From: Phycisphaerae bacterium
GTDB taxonomy: Bacteria > Planctomycetota > Phycisphaerae > SM23-33
Length of the DNA: 5,097 nt
Assembly (NCBI GenBank): GCA_030754715.1
Contig: JASLZV010000154.1
Location: 1 to 5,097, forward strand
Direction: 5' to 3'
Below are positions 1-5,097 of the stretch, piece by piece. The position numbers and the translations under genes are program-made. Each line of letters starts with the position of its first letter. The stretch's first letter is position 1. Under the pieces are notes generated by a model. That model worked only from the letters and a program-made list of their open reading frames with translations, had not been told where the DNA came from and made no database searches.

Positions 1-94
1 ATAGGGTTCCTCGCAGACTTGGGAGAAAATCTTCCTGTTCGACCGCCCGCAAGGCTAAGCAGTCGGTTCATGCCTCGATGCCTCCCCCGTCGTC

Positions 95-123
95 TTGCAA
101 TCGCCGTCGACTACCCTTAGACT
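95..123 (+). promoter_or_regulatory. Candidate sigma70-like promoter for larC
   Basis: TTGCAA (95-100) and TAGACT (118-123) are separated by 17 bases. Each box matches the sigma70 consensus at four of six positions. The implied transcription start, near 130, leaves a leader of about 30 bases before the larC ATG. The match is modest for GC-rich DNA, and larC could instead be transcribed from a gene upstream of the window. Confidence 0.25.
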
Positions 124-145
124 CCTTCGATTGGGCGCACTTGAT

Positions 146-152
146 AAAGGAA
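146..152 (+). promoter_or_regulatory. Ribosome binding site of larC
   Basis: AAAGGAA contains the Shine-Dalgarno core AAGGA and ends about eight bases before the ATG at 160. It supports that ATG as the start, in agreement with the conserved LarC N-terminus that follows directly. Confidence 0.7.
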
Positions 153-159
153 CGTCACA

Positions 160-1347
160 ATGGCCGTCGCCTACTTCGACTGCTTTGCCGGAGCCGGTGG
201 GGACATGATCGTTGCAGCTTTGCTTGACGCTGGGTGTGACTTTGCTTCCCTCCGGGCCTGGCTGGCCAAACTGCCCCTGGGGGAGTACTCTTTGGCATGT
301 CAGCCTGCCCAGCGCGGCGGCATTACCGCCGTTAAGTTCAATGTGGAGGTTCCCCACCACGATCTCGACCATCAGCCCCAGCGCCGACTGGGTGACTGCC
401 TGTCTCTGATTGACCAGGCCGGCTTGGCCCCGCGGGCCGCCGACAGAGCAAGACAGGTTTTCACTCGCCTTGCCCAGGCCGAGGCAAAGGTCCACGGCTG
501 CCACGTCGACCAGGTCCACTTCCACGAGGTCGGCGCGGTCGACAGCATCATTGATATCGTGGCCGCCTGTGTAGCGTTGGAATTGCTGGAAGTCCATCGG
601 GTGTACTGTTCGGTGATTCCGGTTGGCAGCGGCACGATTACGTGCGCCCACGGCGTCATGCCGGTGCCCGCACCCGCCACCGCGGAGTTGCTGCGGGGAA
701 CAAAGACCCGTCAAGGCGAGTTGCTAGCCGAGATGACCACACCGACAGCCGCGGCGGTGTTGACCACGCTGGCCGAAAGTTTTGGCCCGATGCCGGCAAT
801 GGACCTCGCGGCGGTGGGCTATGGTGCCGGATCGCGCGACAATGAGAGCCTCCCCAACCTCCTTCGCGTTTTCGTGGGCGATTTGAGCGACTCGGCAACG
901 GCTGACGCTGTAGTGGAACTGTCGGCCAATATCGACGATTCCACCGGCGAGGTAATTGGCGCAGCAATGGATGCGCTGTTGTCAGCCGGCTGCCTCGACG
1001 TCTGGGCTGGCCCGATCATTATGAAGAAGTCTCGCCCGGCGTGGCAGATATCGGCCCTCTGCGAAGTAGGGGACGCCGAGGCGGTCGAAAGAATCCTCTT
1101 CGCCGAGACCACCACGTTGGGTGTTCGACGGCGCCTGTGCCATCGCAGCAAACTCCACCGCACCTTCCAGACGGTCAACACGCCGTACGGCCCGGTGCGC
1201 ATCAAGGTCGCCAGTCGCGGCGACCAAATCGTTACTGCCTCCCCGGAATTCGTCGACTGCCACAAGGCTGCCCAGACGCACCACGTGCCGGTGCGCGAGG
1301 TGCTTGCATCCGCCCAGGCAGCCCATCGACGGGAGCAGCACGAATGA
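160..1347 (+). CDS. larC: LarC, nickel-pincer cofactor nickel-insertion enzyme (cyclometallase)
   Basis: In the known family, LarC carries out the CTP-dependent insertion of nickel into the pyridinium dithiocarboxylate mononucleotide made by LarB and LarE. This yields the nickel-pincer cofactor of lactate racemase and other LarA-type enzymes; the protein is cytoplasmic. The 395-residue product has the family signatures in order: YFDCFAGAGGDM at 5-16, VHFHEVGAVDS at 119-129, an AHGVMPVPAPAT segment at 163-174, EMTTPT at 191-196, GYGAGSRD at 220-227, NIDDSTGEV at 257-265, MKKSRPA at 288-294 and ETTTLGVRRR at 316-325. Length is normal for a full LarC, covering the nickel-binding N-terminal part and the CTP-binding C-terminal part. 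In Lactobacillus plantarum the full protein needs a programmed frameshift, whereas here it is one continuous frame. The family's usual TPTG is TPTA here. No larA, larB or larE lies in the window. Confidence 0.93.
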   Translation: MAVAYFDCFAGAGGDMIVAALLDAGCDFASLRAWLAKLPLGEYSLACQPAQRGGITAVKFNVEVPHHDLDHQPQRRLGDCLSLIDQAGLAPRAADRARQVFTRLAQAEAKVHGCHVDQVHFHEVGAVDSIIDIVAACVALELLEVHRVYCSVIPVGSGTITCAHGVMPVPAPATAELLRGTKTRQGELLAEMTTPTAAAVLTTLAESFGPMPAMDLAAVGYGAGSRDNESLPNLLRVFVGDLSDSATADAVVELSANIDDSTGEVIGAAMDALLSAGCLDVWAGPIIMKKSRPAWQISALCEVGDAEAVERILFAETTTLGVRRRLCHRSKLHRTFQTVNTPYGPVRIKVASRGDQIVTASPEFVDCHKAAQTHHVPVREVLASAQAAHRREQHE

Positions 1348-1406
1348 CCACAGTAGAGGTCGGCCAGAAAGACCTTCGCAAGAAAAACCCCCCGGAGGCC
1401 CACTGA
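1344..1406 (+). CDS. Possible 20-residue small ORF coupling larC to the glycosyltransferase gene
   Basis: An ATG at 1344 overlaps the larC stop as ATGA. It opens a 20-codon frame, MTTVEVGQKDLRKKNPPEAH, that stops at 1404-1406, one base before the glycosyltransferase ATG. A purine-rich GGGAG at 1331-1335 sits eight bases before the ATG, a usable Shine-Dalgarno spacing. The arrangement fits translational coupling, in which ribosomes leaving larC pass through the small frame to the next start. The peptide is hydrophilic, rich in lysine and acidic residues, and resembles nothing I recognise. It may simply be a chance frame filling the gap between the genes. Confidence 0.25.
   Translation: MTTVEVGQKDLRKKNPPEAH
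1394..1398 (+). promoter_or_regulatory. Ribosome binding site of the glycosyltransferase gene
   Basis: GGAGG lies nine bases before the ATG at 1408. It fixes that start: the same frame is closed by a TAG at 1354-1356, and no ATG, GTG or TTG codon occurs in frame between the two. The site lies inside the possible small ORF, so a ribosome translating that ORF would cover or expose it. Confidence 0.75.
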
Positions 1407-1407
1407 A

Positions 1408-2592
1408 ATGCTCGCTGCTTGTATCGTCGTTACTGTCTTAACCTGCCTGGTGGGCCTGACGTGGATCCTGCGCCACGTACTGATTAACCGCGAGTGCACG
1501 CGGGGATTCACCCTGGAAAGCGACTACCCCGGACCGCCCGACGACCCGCCAAAGATCAGCGTGGTGGTGGCCGCCAAAGACGAGGAGGTCTGCATCAGCC
1601 AGTGCGTCAGCACCATGCTCGATCAGGATTATCCAAACTTCGAAATAATTGTGTGCAACGACCGCAGTGAGGACCGCACTGCCGCAATCGTCGAACGCAT
1701 CGCCGCTGAAGACAGCCGCGTGCGTTTGGTGAATATCGAACATCTGCCCGACGGCTGGTGTGGAAAGAACAACGCAATGCAGGTGGGAATCGCCTCGGCC
1801 CGCGGCCGCTGGATATGCATGATCGACGCCGACTGCCGCCAAACTTCCGACCGCACGCTCTCGGTAGCCATGCAGTACGCCCGCCAGACCGGCGCCGACC
1901 TGTTGAGCGTGCTGCCGCGCCTGGAGATGCGAGGCTTTTGGGAAAACGTTATTCAGCCGGTATGCAGCGGAGTGATGATGATCTGGTTCAACCCCGCCAA
2001 GGTTAACAACCCCCAAAAGCCCAACGCCTACGCCAACGGCGCGTTTATGATGATGCGGCGCGAAACCTATGACGCCATCGGCACCCACGAGGCCGTCCGG
2101 GACCAGGTCAACGAGGACATGCACATGGCTGCGAGGGTCAAACAGTTGGGCCTGAAGCTGCGGGTGGTCCGTACTGAGGGCCTGTACGTGGTGCGAATGT
2201 ACACCTCTCTGCGACAGATCCTTCGCGGCTGGGCGCGGATATTTTTCGGTACCTTCGGGACGTTCAAGCGGCTGACAGTTTCGTTTCTAGTGATGGCCGC
2301 CATGGGCCTATTGCCCTATACGGCCGCGGCGGTGGGATTCTCGTCGGCCGGCGGCAGCAATGGGGTCTTGTGGCTGGTTTGTGGGTGGGCAGGTTTGGCC
2401 GCAACGGCGGCGCAACTGACAGTGATTTTTCGCTACTACCGGCTGTTGGGCGTCAGTGGCCTGTTGACCTGGACATACCCCCTCGGATGCGGGATGACGC
2501 TGATGGTACTGATTTCGTCGATGACCAAACTCCTGCCCGGCTCCGCGGTGGTCTGGAAGAACACCACCTACGCCAAGACGAACAAGAGATGA
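1408..2592 (+). CDS. Membrane-anchored family 2 glycosyltransferase (HpnB/CrtQ-like)
   Basis: This is predicted to transfer a sugar from a nucleotide-sugar donor to a lipid or isoprenoid-type acceptor at the inner face of the cytoplasmic membrane. The 394-residue protein has an N-terminal membrane helix (about 3-22) followed by a GT-A domain. That domain shows the nucleotide-binding strand ISVVVAAKDEE at 50-60, NDRS at 84-87, LPDGWCGKN at 113-121, the DxD metal motif D140-A-D142, the NED acidic motif at 235-237 (likely base) and a QxxRGW motif at 270-275, a variant of the processive-type QxxRW. Three more hydrophobic helices follow (about 289-310, 320-341, 352-373). The GWCGKN element and the C-terminal WKNTTY resemble HpnB and CrtQ relatives, where the end is usually WKGRTY. 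No hopanoid or carotenoid gene is in view, so the acceptor is unknown. It probably shares a transcript with larC, 60 bases upstream. Confidence 0.85.
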   Translation: MLAACIVVTVLTCLVGLTWILRHVLINRECTRGFTLESDYPGPPDDPPKISVVVAAKDEEVCISQCVSTMLDQDYPNFEIIVCNDRSEDRTAAIVERIAAEDSRVRLVNIEHLPDGWCGKNNAMQVGIASARGRWICMIDADCRQTSDRTLSVAMQYARQTGADLLSVLPRLEMRGFWENVIQPVCSGVMMIWFNPAKVNNPQKPNAYANGAFMMMRRETYDAIGTHEAVRDQVNEDMHMAARVKQLGLKLRVVRTEGLYVVRMYTSLRQILRGWARIFFGTFGTFKRLTVSFLVMAAMGLLPYTAAAVGFSSAGGSNGVLWLVCGWAGLAATAAQLTVIFRYYRLLGVSGLLTWTYPLGCGMTLMVLISSMTKLLPGSAVVWKNTTYAKTNKR

Positions 2593-2612
2593 CTGTTTCG
2601 AATATGGTACGG

Positions 2613-2634
2613 GAGCGAATGTGCGATTTCGCTC
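2613..2634. terminator. Intergenic hairpin between convergent genes, possible bidirectional terminator
   Basis: GAGCGAA (2613-2619) and TTCGCTC (2628-2634) form a perfect 7-bp stem with an 8-base loop, starting 20 bases after the glycosyltransferase stop. No T-run follows on either strand, so it is not a canonical intrinsic terminator. Its place between convergent genes suggests transcript 3'-end formation or protection. Confidence 0.35.
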
Positions 2635-2639
2635 ACACA

Positions 2640-2678
2640 CCAGCCATACCTGCCGGAGTGAGTCTTTGCCGTGGCTGG
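2640..2678. terminator. Second intergenic hairpin between convergent genes
   Basis: CCAGCCA (2640-2646) and TGGCTGG (2672-2678) form a perfect 7-bp stem, extendable by one T-G wobble pair, enclosing about 25 bases. It follows the first hairpin after five bases. It has no T-tract, so a role in ending either convergent transcript is only inferred from position. Confidence 0.28.
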
Positions 2679-2733
2679 CGAACTGCCCTTGGGGACTCGT
2701 AGCGGCCCAGGAAATTGTCATCGTACATCCGGG

Positions 2734-4290
2734 CTATTTCTTCTTGGGCGCCTCCCTGCGGGTCGTCCCTTCTATCTCTTCCCTCCTTACCTTCTCCCGC
2801 AACCCCGCGTCACAATAGATGCAGGGAATCCTTTTAGTGCCCTTACAGACCGGGCAAGCGCCAAGCGTTCCCTCTCCCTGGCACTTGGCGCACTCAACCG
2901 TTCCCTTCAAGGCCGAGGGTCTGTTGCCGCATCGAGGGCATCGCCCAGGTATTCTTTTCCAGGCTTTCCCCACCAGTATGTGGACAGTCCAACCTGTGCT
3001 GTCGCACCGTTTACACGGTTCGTAGATCGGAATTTTGAATCTGCCCTCAAAGCGGGATCCTTTCCGAATCTTTCCCTTGCCGCCACAGGAGGTGCATTTC
3101 GCTTCTCGATTGCCACCACAGGTGGAACAGGCTGTGTGCCCTTTTCCATGGCACTGCGGGCATACCTGTTTGCCCGTGCTTACGTCCTTGACCCGGCAGA
3201 CCGTGCAAGGCATCAAACCGGTCCCGTTGCAGTAAGGGCACGCAGTCCTGGGCGACGCGATCCACCGGGGTATATCGACTTCATCCTCGGCGGATTCCAA
3301 ATCATCCACATTTGTCAAGTCCTTCTCGAGTTCCCTCAAAGCCAGTTTCGCCTGCAAGGTCCGAACGTCACGTTTCTTGTGAACCGCAATAAAACGCTCA
3401 TAGCAGGCCTTCGCACGCGACAGCATCTTGAACTTGGAAAGAGGGCCTGCTTCCCGGGCAAGCCTCTTGTAATACCAGTTCCCTAGTTCCACCAAGACGT
3501 TCTTGTCTATACTCTCCAGTTCCTTGGCCGCCAGGGGAACGTACGTACGAAATGCTTCGTCCACATCACTATTGAGCAGTTTCTTGGCTTTCAGTGGTTT
3601 GTCCAACTCCGCAACGTAAAGAAGAATCAGTTTCTGGCGGGTCTCGATATCTTTGGGATTGAGGGCCAGTTTGTCTTGCAGCTTCTTGAGTCGCTCTTTC
3701 TGCTCCAGCAAGTCGCTGACACGCCTCAGTTTGGCCTGAATCTCCGCTGCCTTGGGCGACTCCAAGTAGCGTGCAACCTCGGACGCCTCCCGATAGAGCC
3801 CCTTGGCTTCCTCTACTTTGTCGGCCGAAACCTTCGCGTCCGCAACCTCAATGAGCATCTCTAGGTAGGGCCGGGCAGCCAGCCGCTTTACCGGATCGCT
3901 GCTCTGAGTGTACCGCAGTTGGAGAACCCTGAACTTCATACGCTGCAAATCAGATCTTCTGCTCGGAACCGCCTTTTCAAGACTCTTGACCGCTTCAAGC
4001 GCGTCGGAATAGCCTGAAGCATCCCTCAGGGCAAATTCGTACGTCTTGTCGTAAAGCAGTATCTGAAACGCCGGAGAGTCCGGCACATCCCCGGCCGCAC
4101 GCAAGAGTTTCCTGGCAAAGACGGCGTCGTCCGCCGTATCGCTCGTCGCTGTTACTCTGATAGCCTCTTCGCCGAAGAGCAGTTCGTAGTCACCCGCAGG
4201 GTCGGCAAGAAGAATATTGGCGGCCAGAAGGCCCAGGACCCAAACCGCTGCCACCTGAAGAACAGTCGTTATCCTTCTCTTGTCTTTCAT
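2734..4290 (-). CDS. Exported protein with TPR-like helical region and ten-CxxC DnaJ-type zinc cluster
   Basis: I do not recognise a named family for the whole 518-residue protein. It starts with a basic n-region (MKDKRR) and a hydrophobic stretch at about 9-28, with a plausible signal peptidase site after A29; it could instead remain as a membrane anchor. Residues 30-345 are mostly charged, TPR-like helices, with a coiled-coil-prone part at about 185-210 followed by a TPR-like LALNPKD segment. Residues 351-493 hold ten CxxC motifs, starting at 351, 362, 377, 388, 399, 426, 451, 467, 479 and 490. Several have the CxxCxGxG form of the DnaJ/Hsp40 zinc domain, which normally has four. No J domain or HPD motif is present, so it is not an Hsp40. 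The tail is basic and charged (RREAPKKK). Paired cysteines suggest up to five zinc sites, or redox-active thiols, acting outside the cytoplasm, perhaps in protein binding or folding. The ATG has no clear Shine-Dalgarno; it was chosen because the signal peptide follows it. Confidence 0.85.
   Translation of the reverse strand: MKDKRRITTVLQVAAVWVLGLLAANILLADPAGDYELLFGEEAIRVTATSDTADDAVFARKLLRAAGDVPDSPAFQILLYDKTYEFALRDASGYSDALEAVKSLEKAVPSRRSDLQRMKFRVLQLRYTQSSDPVKRLAARPYLEMLIEVADAKVSADKVEEAKGLYREASEVARYLESPKAAEIQAKLRRVSDLLEQKERLKKLQDKLALNPKDIETRQKLILLYVAELDKPLKAKKLLNSDVDEAFRTYVPLAAKELESIDKNVLVELGNWYYKRLAREAGPLSKFKMLSRAKACYERFIAVHKKRDVRTLQAKLALRELEKDLTNVDDLESAEDEVDIPRWIASPRTACPYCNGTGLMPCTVCRVKDVSTGKQVCPQCHGKGHTACSTCGGNREAKCTSCGGKGKIRKGSRFEGRFKIPIYEPCKRCDSTGWTVHILVGKAWKRIPGRCPRCGNRPSALKGTVECAKCQGEGTLGACPVCKGTKRIPCIYCDAGLREKVRREEIEGTTRREAPKKK
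2812..3240 (-). other. Ten-CxxC cysteine cluster (DnaJ-type zinc repeats) in the exported protein
   Basis: This marks the part of the gene coding for residues 351-493. Successive CxxC motifs are spaced 11, 15, 11, 11, 27, 25, 16, 12 and 11 residues apart, so the tight 11-12-residue spacing recurs at both ends. Residues 350-365 and 478-493 share the pattern A-C-P-x-C-x-G-T, four residues, P-C-x-x-C, exactly 128 residues apart, which suggests internal duplication of a DnaJ-like unit. Confidence 0.8.
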
Positions 4291-4575
4291 GTTGAGCCCA
4301 GATGTCCGTGGCTAGACGGTCCAAGGATTCCGTGGGCTACTCCTGTAACCACACCATGTATTATCGACAAACACGCTGAAATTTCAATATCGGCTTTTCC
4401 CTGCAATTGGTAGCAGCCCGGGCGACCGCATCCGTGCTTGGCTGCACATGACCGGCTAACCCCCAGTAATTGACAGATAGTTACACCCTCCACTGCCGGA
4501 TCAATACAGTCACATGCGCCGGGCCAGGAACGTGTTCACCGCCGAATCCGGGCTGAGCCCATATCATCACCCACC
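4291..4575. other. Intergenic region between the exported-protein gene and the hydrolase gene
   Basis: These 285 bases separate two minus-strand genes. They hold the promoter candidate at 4360-4387 and two short perfect palindromes, GCCCGGGC (4416-4423) and GGGCTGAGCCC (4550-4560). The second lies 15 bases past the hydrolase stop but has too small a loop and no T-run to be called a terminator. I see no convincing gene, tRNA or riboswitch here. Confidence 0.6.
4360..4387 (-). promoter_or_regulatory. Sigma70-like promoter candidate for the exported zinc-cluster protein
   Basis: On the minus strand, TTGAAA (4387-4382) and GATAAT (4365-4360) are 16 bases apart. Each box matches the sigma70 consensus at five of six positions, and both lie in the most AT-rich patch of the intergenic region. 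The implied start, near 4352, gives a leader of about 60 bases to the ATG at 4290, so this gene is probably transcribed independently of the hydrolase. Confidence 0.45.
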
Positions 4576-5097
4576 TCAACTGTTCCTCCGGCGGCAAGCC
4601 GCGAGGAGCACATCAAAGAACCTGGCCGGATCGGGTTCGAACTCCAGCGTATGTGCACCCGGTAGTTCATGAACATCGGCCCGCCCGCCAGTCAAACGCA
4701 TCACAACTTGCGCGGTCGCCTCGTTGTCCATGATGCGATCACAGGTCGCCTGGATCAGCGTGACAGGCATCCGCAATACACCTTCGGGTGCGCGTGTAAG
4801 CAGCCTGTCCAGGCAGCGGCTGGCGTAGAGGAACCTCGCGCTGGCTCGACGCAGTCGCAGCGGATCGCGACGAAGAAATTCACGCATCGGTTCGTTGTCG
4901 GTGAACAACTGCGGCTCGTTAAGCGGAATGGCGAATCCTTTGCGGCCTAGCGCCAGGAGGCACATAGCGACACCCAATTTTGTGGCCGGCGAAACATCCA
5001 CCTTCGGCACGATGCCCGGAGCAATCAGCGTTAGCGAGGCGATCCGGCGGCGATGCTGTGTCCAGGCTGCGTATGACCCCGCCAGTTTCCCACCCCA
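4576..5097 (-). CDS. Alpha/beta hydrolase, C-terminal part (cut by the window edge)
   Basis: The frame stays open to the right edge, giving 173 visible codons. An internal GTG at 5010 is not the real start, because typical alpha/beta-hydrolase sequence lies upstream of it. The first visible residues are WGGKLAGSYAAW, matching what follows the nucleophile elbow (GxSxGG) in this fold, so the catalytic serine should lie just beyond 5097. A core strand, IASLTLIAPGI, comes next at visible residues 19-29, then a cap-like helical region. The late segment has LIQATCDRIMDNEAT, whose first Asp (visible residue 120) is the likely acid, and PGAHTLEFEPD, whose His (visible residue 149) is the likely base. 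This resembles the lysophospholipase-like (Hydrolase_4) group of soluble esterases and lipases; the substrate cannot be told. The gene ends RRRNS with a TGA stop. Confidence 0.8.
   Translation of the reverse strand, partial: WGGKLAGSYAAWTQHRRRIASLTLIAPGIVPKVDVSPATKLGVAMCLLALGRKGFAIPLNEPQLFTDNEPMREFLRRDPLRLRRASARFLYASRCLDRLLTRAPEGVLRMPVTLIQATCDRIMDNEATAQVVMRLTGGRADVHELPGAHTLEFEPDPARFFDVLLAACRRRNS
4584..4607. repeat. Inverted repeat in the last codons of the hydrolase gene
   Basis: On the plus strand TCCTC-cg-GCGGC-aa-GCCGC-GAGGA forms a near-perfect 10-bp stem with a two-base bulge and a tight loop that would open to four or more bases. It lies within the hydrolase 3' end, starting six bases inside the stop codon. 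No T-run follows. It could be a transcript-end hairpin overlapping the coding sequence, or chance in GC-rich DNA. Confidence 0.4.

Noticed and set aside
1..120. A plus-strand frame open from the left edge to a TAG at 118-120, possibly the tail of an upstream gene such as larB.
   Set aside because: The roughly 39 residues match no LarB C-terminus or other family I recognise, and a second frame is open even further, so no gene end can be supported.
55..714. Minus-strand open frame of 219 codons covering the left part of larC.
   Set aside because: LarC motifs on the plus strand explain this region, and this product has no recognisable domain.
1438..2124. Long minus-strand open frame of 228 codons.
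   Set aside because: It lies opposite the glycosyltransferase, whose conserved GT2 motifs are on the plus strand; it is a GC-rich shadow frame.
2589..2702. A 37-codon plus-strand frame whose ATG overlaps the glycosyltransferase stop (ATGA).
   Set aside because: Only a weak AAGAG lies upstream, no recognisable sequence is encoded, and both intergenic hairpins lie inside it, so it is more likely a chance frame in the 3' region.
2671..3486. Long plus-strand open frame of 271 codons.
   Set aside because: It is antisense to the cysteine-rich part of the exported protein. The opposite strand has clear signal peptide and CxxC motifs, while this frame shows no family features.
4287..4493. A 68-codon minus-strand frame from a GTG, overlapping the exported-protein start by ATGA, with a short VTICQLLGVSRS stretch faintly like the start of IS3-type transposase OrfB.
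   Set aside because: The similarity covers about a dozen residues and no transposase sequence follows. The frame spans the best promoter candidate of the next gene, and its composition does not look coding.
1..5097. Searched by eye for tRNA, rRNA, CRISPR repeats, insertion-sequence ends and riboswitches.
   Set aside because: No cloverleaf, regular repeat array, terminal inverted repeat pair with target duplication or known aptamer core was seen.

Overview
The window is GC-rich bacterial DNA with four protein-coding genes and no RNA gene, CRISPR array or recognisable mobile element. The best guess at lineage is a planctomycete or another PVC-group bacterium. This rests on the exported protein that joins a TPR-like helical region to a DnaJ-type cysteine cluster, the weak ribosome-binding site in front of it, and the overall gene style. 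It is an inference from protein style, not from a marker gene.

Positions 1-159 are upstream DNA with one weak sigma70-like promoter candidate and a clear Shine-Dalgarno. Positions 160-1347 (+) encode LarC, the enzyme that inserts nickel into the nickel-pincer nucleotide cofactor, here as one uninterrupted reading frame. A possible 20-codon reading frame (1344-1406) overlaps the larC stop by ATGA and ends one base before the next start. Positions 1408-2592 (+) encode a membrane-anchored family 2 glycosyltransferase resembling the HpnB/CrtQ type. The two plus-strand genes are 60 bases apart and probably form one transcription unit, although nothing in their sequences links nickel cofactor synthesis to glycosyl transfer.

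Positions 2593-2733 separate convergent genes and hold two perfect 7-bp hairpins. Positions 2734-4290 (-) encode an exported protein of 518 residues: signal peptide, long charged helical region, then ten CxxC motifs in a DnaJ-like zinc cluster without a J domain. It has its own good promoter candidate at 4360-4387. After a 285-base intergenic region, 4576-5097 (-) is the C-terminal part of an alpha/beta hydrolase. The gene runs off the right edge, and the cut falls just past the expected nucleophilic serine.

The most unusual item is the exported ten-CxxC protein. The small reading frame bridging larC and the glycosyltransferase is the other item worth checking. No multi-gene novel system is evident.
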